Shown in pieces: positions 1-5,102 of a DNA stretch of 5,321 nucleotides (positions are counted from its first letter, which is position 1; each line of letters begins with the position of its first letter). A model generated the notes under the pieces. That model was not told where the DNA came from. It saw only the letters and a program-made list of their open reading frames with translations, and did no database searches. The stretch covers positions 6,232 through 11,552 of the forward strand of contig CALMOO010000457.1 of the NCBI GenBank assembly GCA_937871705.1, in the 5' to 3' direction. Both the position numbers and the translations under genes were made by a program. This DNA is from an uncultured Hymenobacter sp. (GTDB lineage Bacteria; Bacteroidota; Bacteroidia; Cytophagales; Hymenobacteraceae).

Positions 1-71
1 CCACGAGCAGCTATTACAAAAGCACGAAGCCTATTACAAAAACCACGAGCAGCTATTACAAAAGCACGAAG
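1..71 (+). repeat. Iteron array (putative plasmid origin)
   Basis: Three direct repeats with the core CTATTACAAAA begin at 11, 31 and 53, so they are spaced 20 and 22 bp, about two helical turns. The full unit alternates a CCACGAGCAG-type left flank with an AGCACGAAG-type right flank. Bases 1-29 and 43-71 are identical over 29 bp. Phased repeats of this size directly upstream of a Rep_3-family gene are the known layout of iteron-controlled theta-replicating plasmids, where the initiator binds the repeats to open the origin and to control copy number. The array starts at the first base of the window, so further copies may lie to the left. No convincing DnaA box was found beside it. Confidence 0.82.
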
Positions 72-105
72 TTTTGTGGACTGCCCGCGTAAAAAAGGGC
101 CTTTG
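72..105 (+). promoter_or_regulatory. Weak candidate promoter for rep1
   Basis: TTTTG at 72-76 is followed after 21 bases by GGCCTTTG at 98-105. The Bacteroidota housekeeping consensus is roughly TTTG, about 19 bases, then TAnnTTTG. The TTTG halves fit but the TA of the -7 box is missing, so this is only a candidate. It would start transcription near 110-115, upstream of the detached iteron and the inverted core pair, a suitable place for repression by the initiator. Confidence 0.22.
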
Positions 106-135
106 CAGGTACGCTAGGAAAGGAGCGAGTTAAAA

Positions 136-169
136 GAGCAGCTATTACAGTGAGACGAACTAGTAATAG
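136..169. promoter_or_regulatory. Detached iteron and inverted core pair, putative rep1 operator
   Basis: Bases 136-149 repeat 14 bases of the iteron exactly (GAGCAGCTATTACA, as at 5-18), followed by a degenerate right flank with ACGAA at 153-157. The core CTATTAC at 142-148 is then mirrored by GTAATAG at 163-169, giving an inverted pair separated by 14 bases. In Rep_3 plasmids such as F and R6K, initiator dimers bind inverted half-iterons over the rep promoter and repress it. The position 41 bases before the ATG at 211 fits that role. Binding and repression are inferred. Confidence 0.6.
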
Positions 170-210
170 TGACTAAAGGTGTGCATCTTTGGATATTATT
201 CTGTCCGCCT

Positions 211-1479
211 ATGCAGCCCACCTTGTTCGAATTGCCGCCCCCTCAGCATCCGGAGTTGCCTACCACCAAAGTTGTTGTGCAGCACAACGCCTTAGTGAAC
301 GCCCGCTTTGATTTGAGTACCGTGGAGATGCGTCTGTTCATGGCTATGCTCTCACGCATCGGCCGCGATGACGACGAGTTCCGGGAAATGCTCGTGCCGC
401 TTAATGAGGTAGTGGCTCTGTCCGGGCGGCGACCCAGCGCGAAGGATTACCAGCAGGTGGAGGCCATGTGTGACCAGTTGGTGAGTCGGGTGCTGCGTAT
501 TGAGCGGCCCGCCGCCGGAGGCCGCCGCCGCCGCGGGCGCAAGGACGCCGAGGGGGAGGGGGCCGCTACCCCCGACTTTGATAAGCTGCCGCTGATGGCC
601 TATGCCAAGTACCGGGGTGCGGAGGGTGCCCTACGGGTACGCTTCAACGACGAGGTAATGCCCTACCTGCTCCAGTTGCACAAGAATTTTACCAAAGCGC
701 AGGTTGTGCAATTGCTTAAGCTCAAAAGCCCGCACTCCTACCGCATTTACTGGCTGCTCAAGGAGTATGCTACCTTCGGCACCCGTACGCTCGGCGTGGA
801 CGAGTTGAAGAGTATTCTGAGTCTGGAGGGGCAGTACAAGCAATTTCCGCTCTTCAAGCTGCGGGTGCTCGACAAGGCCCAGCAGGAACTGAGTCGTACG
901 GATTTACCATTTGAGTACGAATTACTGCGGGTAGGCGGCGCCAAGGGCGTCACCCACATTAAGTTCACGTTCAAGCCCCTACTAACCCTGCCGGAGGCTG
1001 CGTTGGCAGTGGCTGCCGTAACCGGCGAATCATTACCCGACTGGCACCAGCAGTTGTTGGAACTGGGGCTGGCCGCTAGCAGCCTCGATACCCTCGTCGA
1101 ACTGGTGCAGCAGGCGGTCGTCGCGCCGGACTATGTAGTCTACGTTATTCGGGTGCAGCGCGAAAAGTACCATGCCGGCAAGCTTAAGAGCCTGGCGGGG
1201 GCCGTATTCGCCGCTGTCACCAAGCGCCACTTGCAGGCTGAGTTTGAAGCCCAGCGTCGGTTAGTTGCCCCGGCTGGTGGCGTGGCTGCTAAGAAGGGCC
1301 CAGTGGTTGCTCCCCGGCGTGATAAGCTGCTCGCTGAATTGGAGGATGCTCGCACCAGTTTGCGTTTTGTGCGCTCGGCCCCAAGTTATACCGATGAGGC
1401 CCGGCGGGCAGCGGCTCTAGCGGAAGTGGAAGCCAAGATTGCCGGGCTGGAAGGGCAGTTACGGGCGATAGTGGGGTAG
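211..1479 (+). CDS. Plasmid replication initiator protein, Rep_3 family (rep1)
   Basis: Likely initiator that binds the upstream iterons and recruits host replication proteins. From the ATG at 211 it has 422 residues. Residues about 20-98 form a first winged-helix region (NALVNARFDLSTVEMRLF, then VPLNEVVALSGRRPSAKDY). Residues 99-121 are an Arg/Gly-rich then acidic linker. Residues about 126-255 contain the second winged helix (QLLKLKSPHSYRIYWLLKE, ending near VTHIKFTF). Residues 256-422 are an extension not typical of the minimal RepE/RepA core, with a Glu/Ala/Arg-rich, probably coiled-coil end from about 369. The frame is open back to a GTG at 169, but that start lies on the inverted operator arm and adds an unconvincing MTKGVHLWILFCPP; I prefer 211, which begins MQPTLFELPPPQ. 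No Shine-Dalgarno is seen, as usual in Bacteroidota. Family assignment is strong; the role of the extension is unknown. Confidence 0.9.
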   Translation: MQPTLFELPPPQHPELPTTKVVVQHNALVNARFDLSTVEMRLFMAMLSRIGRDDDEFREMLVPLNEVVALSGRRPSAKDYQQVEAMCDQLVSRVLRIERPAAGGRRRRGRKDAEGEGAATPDFDKLPLMAYAKYRGAEGALRVRFNDEVMPYLLQLHKNFTKAQVVQLLKLKSPHSYRIYWLLKEYATFGTRTLGVDELKSILSLEGQYKQFPLFKLRVLDKAQQELSRTDLPFEYELLRVGGAKGVTHIKFTFKPLLTLPEAALAVAAVTGESLPDWHQQLLELGLAASSLDTLVELVQQAVVAPDYVVYVIRVQREKYHAGKLKSLAGAVFAAVTKRHLQAEFEAQRRLVAPAGGVAAKKGPVVAPRRDKLLAELEDARTSLRFVRSAPSYTDEARRAAALAEVEAKIAGLEGQLRAIVG

Positions 1480-1510
1480 GGGAGTGGCCGGCTGCTGTTT
1501 AGTCCGGGAT

Positions 1511-1528
1511 TCGTGGTTTTTGTAATAG
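1511..1528 (-). repeat. Inverted iteron downstream of rep1
   Basis: The reverse complement, CTATTACAAAAACCACGA, matches bases 31-48 of the origin array at all 18 positions. It lies 31 bases after the rep1 stop codon and in the opposite orientation to the main array. An 18-base exact match to the origin repeat is very unlikely by chance, so it is a probable Rep binding site. It could take part in looping or handcuffing between sites, or be one border of a second origin. Confidence 0.75.
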
Positions 1529-1639
1529 TACGCTGCGGCTGGCGTGGCAACTATTGCGGGTAGGGGACAGCTGAGCTGGCTGAGGCAAAGTTTCGCAAGA
1601 AGCTGATGATTAACACTTTGAATTTAGGTCAGCTGCTAT

Positions 1640-1658
1640 CTATTACAAATACCACGAA
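1640..1658 (+). repeat. Iteron in the rep2 upstream region
   Basis: CTATTACAAATACCACGAA follows the CTATTACAAAAACCACGA pattern of the origin array with one base different over the first 18 positions (T for A at position 11). It is in the same orientation as the main array and is preceded by CAGCTGCTAT, which resembles the usual GAGCAG left flank. It is probably a Rep binding site for one or both initiators. Confidence 0.7.
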
Positions 1659-1708
1659 ACGCTGAATGACCGTCGCAGCATTAAGGGGCTAGTAGTGGTA
1701 CCAAGCGC

Positions 1709-1774
1709 CTATTAAACAGGATTATTAGCTTAAAATCGTTGAAAACGCGCTGGTAGAGTTGCGAGACTGTAATA
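1709..1774. promoter_or_regulatory. Degenerate inverted iteron cores, putative rep2 operator
   Basis: CTATTAAA at 1709-1716 differs from the core CTATTACA by one base. CTGTAATA at 1767-1774 is the exact reverse complement of TATTACAG, the variant found at 143-150 in front of rep1, and the following AAGCTG mirrors its CAGC flank apart from two extra bases. The two cores face each other 55 bases before the ATG at 1829, which copies the arrangement in front of rep1 with wider spacing. I infer an autoregulatory site for rep2; the degeneracy lowers confidence. Confidence 0.4.
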
Positions 1775-1828
1775 AAGCTGCCAAATTGAGAAGTGCCTAG
1801 GGTTTTTCCCACCCTGCTCGTTGCCGCA

Positions 1829-2650
1829 ATGCGTTCCGCAATTTTGAATCATGAGTTAGTGCTAAGTCGTGTCCTTGTCAATGCGAGTTGGAAGTTTACG
1901 GCTATGGAAACCCGGTTTTTTACCGCTCTGCTCGCGCGACTCCGCAGTGGAAACTTAGCTGGCGAGGAAGTATGGGTGCCCTTGGATGAGGTACTGGCAC
2001 CGAGTCGGCGCCGGCCGAGCGAAAGAGATTACGCGGTGATGGCCCGGATGCTGCAGCAATTGACCCAGCCGCGTCTGTTGCTGGATTCCTCCTTGCCTTT
2101 AAGTCCGCCGTTGCCATTGCTGGCTTACGCACACTACGAAAAACAACGGGCTCTTCTTCGCGTGAGGCTTTCGTCGGAGTTGCTACCGCACTTCGCACGG
2201 TCGTCTGCGGACGACACATGTGCTCCGTTGGAGCAATTGCTGAAGCTAAGGACGCCTGCTGCGTATCACTTCTATTGGTTGGTGCGTGAGTGCGCGGCCC
2301 ACGGGAGGCGCCTGATAGAGTTGCGACAGTTAGCCTGGCAGTTAGGAGAACTCGCCGATAAAATCAATCTTTCCGCCTTCCGTCAACGGACACTGGATTC
2401 AGCTCGGGAGCAGTTGGAGGTAACGGATCTGCCTTGCAAAATAAATGTTCTCAAGCGCGGAAAGAGCCTGCACTTGGTGCATATCTTGTTTCCAACCCTT
2501 TCCCGTGGTCACGCTAGTGTTTTGGATTTGGATGCGGCGCTGGGTCAGGGGGAAGTAGATACGCTACTTAACGGGCTACTAATGCTTTTCAGATTCGTCT
2601 TGGGTGCAGCATGTGCCGCTGCCGCAATGGCTACTACGGCGGCCGGTTAA
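1829..2650 (+). CDS. Second Rep_3-type replication initiator, shorter paralogue (rep2)
   Basis: Clearly related to the upstream initiator: VPLDEVLAPSRRRPSERDY matches its counterpart at 13 of 19 positions, and QLLKLRTPAAYHFYWLVRE at 11 of 19. From the ATG at 1829 it has 273 residues. The first winged-helix region is about 7-86, a short Pro/Leu-rich linker replaces rep1's Arg-rich one, and the second winged helix runs to about 222 (HLVHILFPT). The long C-terminal extension of rep1 is absent. Instead residues about 246-273 are hydrophobic and Ala-rich (LLNGLLMLFRFVLGAA), which is odd for a soluble DNA-binding protein and may reflect a truncated or replaced end. The frame is open to a GTG at 1793, but ATG 1829 starts at the same point of the fold as rep1. 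It could be a second initiator, a competitor of rep1, or a gene under decay; the reading frame is intact. Confidence 0.8.
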   Translation: MRSAILNHELVLSRVLVNASWKFTAMETRFFTALLARLRSGNLAGEEVWVPLDEVLAPSRRRPSERDYAVMARMLQQLTQPRLLLDSSLPLSPPLPLLAYAHYEKQRALLRVRLSSELLPHFARSSADDTCAPLEQLLKLRTPAAYHFYWLVRECAAHGRRLIELRQLAWQLGELADKINLSAFRQRTLDSAREQLEVTDLPCKINVLKRGKSLHLVHILFPTLSRGHASVLDLDAALGQGEVDTLLNGLLMLFRFVLGAACAAAAMATTAAG

Positions 2651-2664
2651 CTAGATGAGGGCTG

Positions 2665-2689
2665 CGGTATAAAAAAGGGGTATATACCG
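2665..2689. repeat. GGTATA palindrome cluster
   Basis: A 7-bp dyad CGGTATA/TATACCG with an 11-base gap overlaps the perfect 10-bp palindrome GGTATATACC at 2679-2688. A further TATACC lies at 2750-2755 inside the next dyad. Four occurrences of the same six-base word in both orientations within 90 bp suggest a protein binding site. No regulator gene is visible nearby to pair with it. Confidence 0.4.
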
Positions 2690-2747
2690 TCAAAAAAGGC
2701 GAATTTTTTAAAGTAATAAATAGTATAAACATCCTATTTTTAAGAAG

Positions 2748-2779
2748 TTTATACCAAAATATACTAAATTATAATCTTG
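2748..2779 (+). promoter_or_regulatory. Weak candidate Bacteroidota-type promoter
   Basis: TAATCTTG at 2772-2779 matches the TAnnTTTG -7 consensus at seven of eight positions, and a poor -33 element (TTTA at 2748-2751) lies 20 bases upstream. It would transcribe the glycoside hydrolase remnant. Part of it overlaps the GTTTATAC arm of a dyad, which would allow repression. In such AT-rich DNA a match of this quality can arise by chance. Confidence 0.22.
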
Positions 2780-2877
2780 TTTAGCAGTTAGTTGCACTGC
2801 GTTAAAGTTGAGTTAACTTTTACCATTTAGTAGCATTATTCGTGTCGCTTTTTGATGGGTGAAGTACCTGCGCTGCC

Positions 2878-4263
2878 TTGGATACAGTTGCGCCTGCAGC
2901 TCCTTACTTTCTGACTGAGAATGGCCAGCCGTGGACGCCCATTGGTCAGAACGACGCTATCACCTGGCCTGACCTAGCGGGATTGTTCCAGCGCCGTGAC
3001 CTAGCGGCGGTTGAGGGCCACCTAGCCTGGCTTGCCGCCCACGGTGTTACTTGCTTGCGATTGATGCTAGAGTACTGCCAAACGGACCATCGCTACTTAG
3101 AGCGGCCGGTAGGCCGGTTTCAGCCCCATGTGGTGCGCCTGGGGGACGACCTATTCGCACGCTGCGCAAAATATGGGTTGCGAGTGCTGCTCATGCCCTT
3201 CGACACTTACTGGATGGGGCGGCGTTGGCGCCACCATCCGTACTAACAGGCACAGGGAGGGCCGGGAACCACCCGTGCCCAGTGGCTGCGCTGCCCTCAG
3301 ATGCGCGCGGCGATTAAAAACCGCCTCTCCTTCGCCGCCGAACGCTGGGGTGGCTCTGGCGTCCTCTTTGCCTGGGATCTATGGAATAAGCTGCCGCCGG
3401 CCAAAGCGGCCCACCACGCCGCTGGGTTAGCAGAGTTCATTCACGACGTGAGCCAGCATCTGCGCACAGTAGAGACTCGTTGTTATAGGCGTGCGCACCT
3501 GCAAACCTTATCCGTGTTTGGGCCCATCCTGAGAGTAAATCCAGGTTTAGGCGACCTCGTATTCCGCCACCCTGATTTGGACTTTGCTACCTCGCATTTT
3601 TACGACGCCGCTACTATCAGCCGGCCTCAGAATGCGTTGGACCCTGCCTTACATACCGCTGAACTCGTGCGCCAGGTGCTTGCGCAGTTGCCCGCCAACC
3701 GGCCATTCTTTGATAGCGAGCATGGGCCCCTTGACACATTCAAAGGCGGTCGGCAGTTACCCGAGGCGTTTGACGACGAATACTTCCGCTGTATGCAGTG
3801 GGCGCACTTGGCCGCTGGTGGGGTAGGAGGGGGCTTACGCTGGCCTTATCGCTATCCGCATGTGCTCACGCACGGCATGCGGGCAGCTCAGCGGAGCCTA
3901 GCAGGCTTTATAGAGCTGCTGAACTGGGCACAGTTTCAGCGGCACAACCTGACGGCGCAGATGCGCTTATCCACTGCCGCCGTCCGATGTGTAGCGTGCG
4001 GGGACGGGTACCAAGCCGTGGTTTGACTCGTACGTCCTGAAGCGTTGACTACTCGTGCAGGCCGCCACCGGCCGCTGGCAGCGCTCGCCGTGCAGCTTTT
4101 GCTGCCTGGCTTGCGGCCGGGTTCTTACCATGTGTATATCTGGAATACAAAGGCTGGCCAAATATGCCACCAGCTTCAGTTGCAATTGGAAGATGAGCAG
4201 CTAGCAGTACTTATTCCAACGCTGGAAGTAGATGTAGCTTTAGCCATTAAACCAGCCTCTTAG
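2878..4263 (+). pseudogene. Glycoside hydrolase, clan GH-A-like, inactivated by two in-frame stops
   Basis: One reading frame of 461 codons runs through the whole interval, interrupted only by TAA at 3244-3246 (codon 123) and TGA at 4024-4026 (codon 383). The pieces either side join without a shift. The N-terminal part (PWTPIGQNDAITWP, HGVTCLRLMLEY) and middle resemble a (beta/alpha)8 glycosidase of the GH5/cellulase-like type. FFDSEHGP, with Glu at codon 281, fits the catalytic nucleophile strand, and SHFYD at codons 239-243 fits the preceding strand. The last 80 codons look like a beta-sandwich domain (LLPGLRPGSYHVYIWNTKAG). The Asn-Glu acid/base motif expected in FAWDLWN-E reads WNK, with Lys at codon 171 (3388-3390). 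The TTG at 2878 is a doubtful start; see the finding on ATG 2855. Probable ancestral role: secreted or cytoplasmic polysaccharide breakdown, substrate unknown. Pieces 3301-4026 and 4045-4263 might be annotated elsewhere as separate small genes. Confidence 0.8.
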
Positions 4264-4496
4264 CTTTTCTCAGATTCTAAGCATGGTTAACATAAAATAC
4301 GTTACAGGACGATGCCGTTATAGGTAATACCTTTTGGAGTCTACCCGAGCCGGTGTAGGTAGAATAGCAGGCGAGCTTATACCGTTTCCCGAAGGTGCGT
4401 TCACTAAAGATTATAAGCTCGGCCCCCTTACTTTGCCTACTTGACGTGCTAAGCAACGCCTGCGAAATGCACGTAAGTTGGCCCCTTAACACCCAT
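4264..4496. other. Intergenic region before the transglutaminase-like gene
   Basis: No gene is supported here. It contains a small dyad, TCTACC/GGTAGA at 4340-4363 with a 12-base gap, and the 50-bp dyad element at 4372-4421. TTACTTTG at 4428-4435, just after that element, matches the Bacteroidota -7 box at seven of eight positions and would place a start about 55 bases before the ATG at 4497, but no TTTG is found at the -33 distance. The downstream frame is open back to a GTG at 4395, which lies inside the dyad element and is unlikely to be the true start. Confidence 0.4.
4372..4421. repeat. 50-bp dyad element, copy 1
   Basis: Perfect 10-bp inverted ends, CGAGCTTATA and TATAAGCTCG, enclose exactly 30 bases. 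The element is related along its length to the copy at 5105-5154, with shared internal words CGTTTC and GTGCGTT at the same offsets. Together the two copies bracket the small gene at 4497-5042. Possible natures are a recombination or insertion boundary, a small non-autonomous repeat, or a regulatory hairpin. I do not recognise the family. Confidence 0.6.
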
Positions 4497-5042
4497 ATGA
4501 AACGCTTGCTTGTAAGCACCTTGGCTCTGTGCGTGGTGCTCCTCATCGGGTATGGCGTGGCAGTCCACGGGCTCGCCTATCGGGTGGTGGGCTTTCGCCC
4601 CGCTCCGCCCCCTTTGGACAAGCCGCACTTGGCCGCCCTCCAAACTCGGCTGCAAGTGAGTGCTGCCAACACGGCGACCCCAGCTACCTTACAGCGGTTC
4701 GCCCTCGCCCAGACCGCCCAGCGGCTGAGTTTTGCCTTCAAGCACAATGCCTTGGCGGATCCCAATAAGATTCTAGATGGCCAGCAAGCGCACTGCAAAA
4801 TGTATGCGTACGTAGTGGCCGCTACCTACAATCAATTAGCCCAGCAACGCCACTGGCCAGCCAACTGCCGCCTCGCCTATGGACACGTGTATCTGTATGG
4901 GGTGAGTCTGCATCAGTTTATCCCAGGGACCTTCTTTAAAGATCACGATTTCTGCGTCTTCCCTGATAAGCAAGGTGCTTATGCCGCCGATGCCACACTC
5001 TACGACTACTTCTTGGTAGACCGGATTCGTTTGCGCAACTAG
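4497..5042 (+). CDS. Membrane-anchored protein, transglutaminase-like Cys/His/Asp pattern (hypothetical)
   Basis: Not recognised by name. From the ATG at 4497 the product has 181 residues. Residues 1-33 look like a signal anchor or uncleaved signal peptide: MKR, then a hydrophobic run LLVSTLALCVVLLIGYGVAV. The rest would sit outside the inner membrane. The C-terminal half has Cys100 at the start of a likely helix (GQQAHCKMYAYV), His150 in KDHDFCVF, and Asp165 in ADATLYDY. A Cys on a helix, then a His about 50 residues later and an Asp about 15 after that, is the order and rough spacing of the transglutaminase/papain-like core, so I infer a small transglutaminase-like domain, perhaps a cysteine protease, acyltransferase or inactive relative. 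The frame extends to a GTG at 4395 but those 34 extra residues overlap the dyad element and precede the obvious signal anchor. No partner gene is adjacent. Confidence 0.7.
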   Translation: MKRLLVSTLALCVVLLIGYGVAVHGLAYRVVGFRPAPPPLDKPHLAALQTRLQVSAANTATPATLQRFALAQTAQRLSFAFKHNALADPNKILDGQQAHCKMYAYVVAATYNQLAQQRHWPANCRLAYGHVYLYGVSLHQFIPGTFFKDHDFCVFPDKQGAYAADATLYDYFLVDRIRLRN

Positions 5043-5065
5043 GAGCGTAATGGGCAATGACCGCT

Positions 5066-5102
5066 TGTCACATTTTTTAAACGAGCCTCATCAAAGGTGA
5101 CA
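5066..5102. repeat. Inverted repeat TGTCAC/GTGACA after the transglutaminase-like gene
   Basis: TGTCAC at 5066-5071 and GTGACA at 5097-5102 are perfect 6-bp arms with a 25-base gap. They lie about 24 bases after the stop codon and directly abut the second dyad element. The gap is large for a terminator hairpin, and there is no T-run after the right arm. It may be an operator or chance. Confidence 0.25.

Larger units (their letters stand above)
1480..1792. other. Intergenic region between the two rep genes, with scattered iteron-like sites
   Basis: No convincing gene is seen here. The region holds at least four sites related to the origin iterons, listed separately, in both orientations. It also has a small perfect dyad, CAGCT-G-AGCTG at 1568-1578, of unknown meaning. 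TAGAGTTG at 1754-1761 matches the Bacteroidota -7 box TAnnTTTG at seven of eight positions, but no good -33 TTTG sits at the expected distance. No clear intrinsic terminator follows rep1. The region may be a second origin or control region serving rep2. Confidence 0.5.
2651..2854. other. AT-rich intergenic spacer with palindromes
   Basis: No convincing gene is seen. Bases 2671-2780 are about 22% GC by hand count, sharply lower than the genes on both sides. Several dyads are present: CGGTATA/TATACCG at 2665-2689, a perfect palindrome GGTATATACC at 2679-2688, GTATAAAC/GTTTATAC at 2723-2754, GCAGT/ACTGC at 2784-2800 and AAAGTT/AACTTT at 2804-2820. None is followed by a T-run on the plus strand, so they do not look like intrinsic terminators of rep2. 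The stretch could be a promoter and operator region for the following gene, an unwinding element, or a junction where foreign DNA was joined. Confidence 0.5.

Noticed and set aside
1..71. CRISPR-like direct repeats
   Set aside because: The repeats are adjacent with no unique spacers of 25-40 bp, the phase is 20-22 bp, and they sit upstream of a Rep_3 gene, so iterons explain them fully.
169..210. GTG 169 as the start of rep1
   Set aside because: It lies on the right arm of the inverted iteron pair and adds 14 residues that do not resemble a Rep N-terminus; ATG 211 gives a plausible one.
1920..2219. Minus-strand open frame of 99 codons inside rep2
   Set aside because: It is antisense to a well-supported initiator gene; the GC-rich codon pattern of rep2 keeps the opposite frame open.
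2665..2689. Intrinsic terminator of rep2
   Set aside because: The stem is AT-rich with only 7 pairs and an 11-base loop, and no T-run follows on the plus strand.
3051..3430. Overlapping plus-strand frames at 3051-3317 and 3128-3430
   Set aside because: Their products are low-complexity Pro/Arg/Ala sequences, while the hydrolase frame through the same bases carries recognisable family motifs.
3970..3977. Possible DnaA box (ATCCACT-like) in TTATCCACT
   Set aside because: A lone partial match inside the hydrolase reading frame, far from the iterons; explained by the coding sequence.
4024..4026. TGA read as tryptophan or selenocysteine (recoding)
   Set aside because: The same frame also has a TAA and an apparent loss of the catalytic Glu, and the other genes here show normal code use. 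Decay is the simpler explanation.
4277..4546. Minus-strand open frame of 89 codons
   Set aside because: It crosses the dyad element and the start of the anchored protein, has no family resemblance, and its composition looks non-coding.
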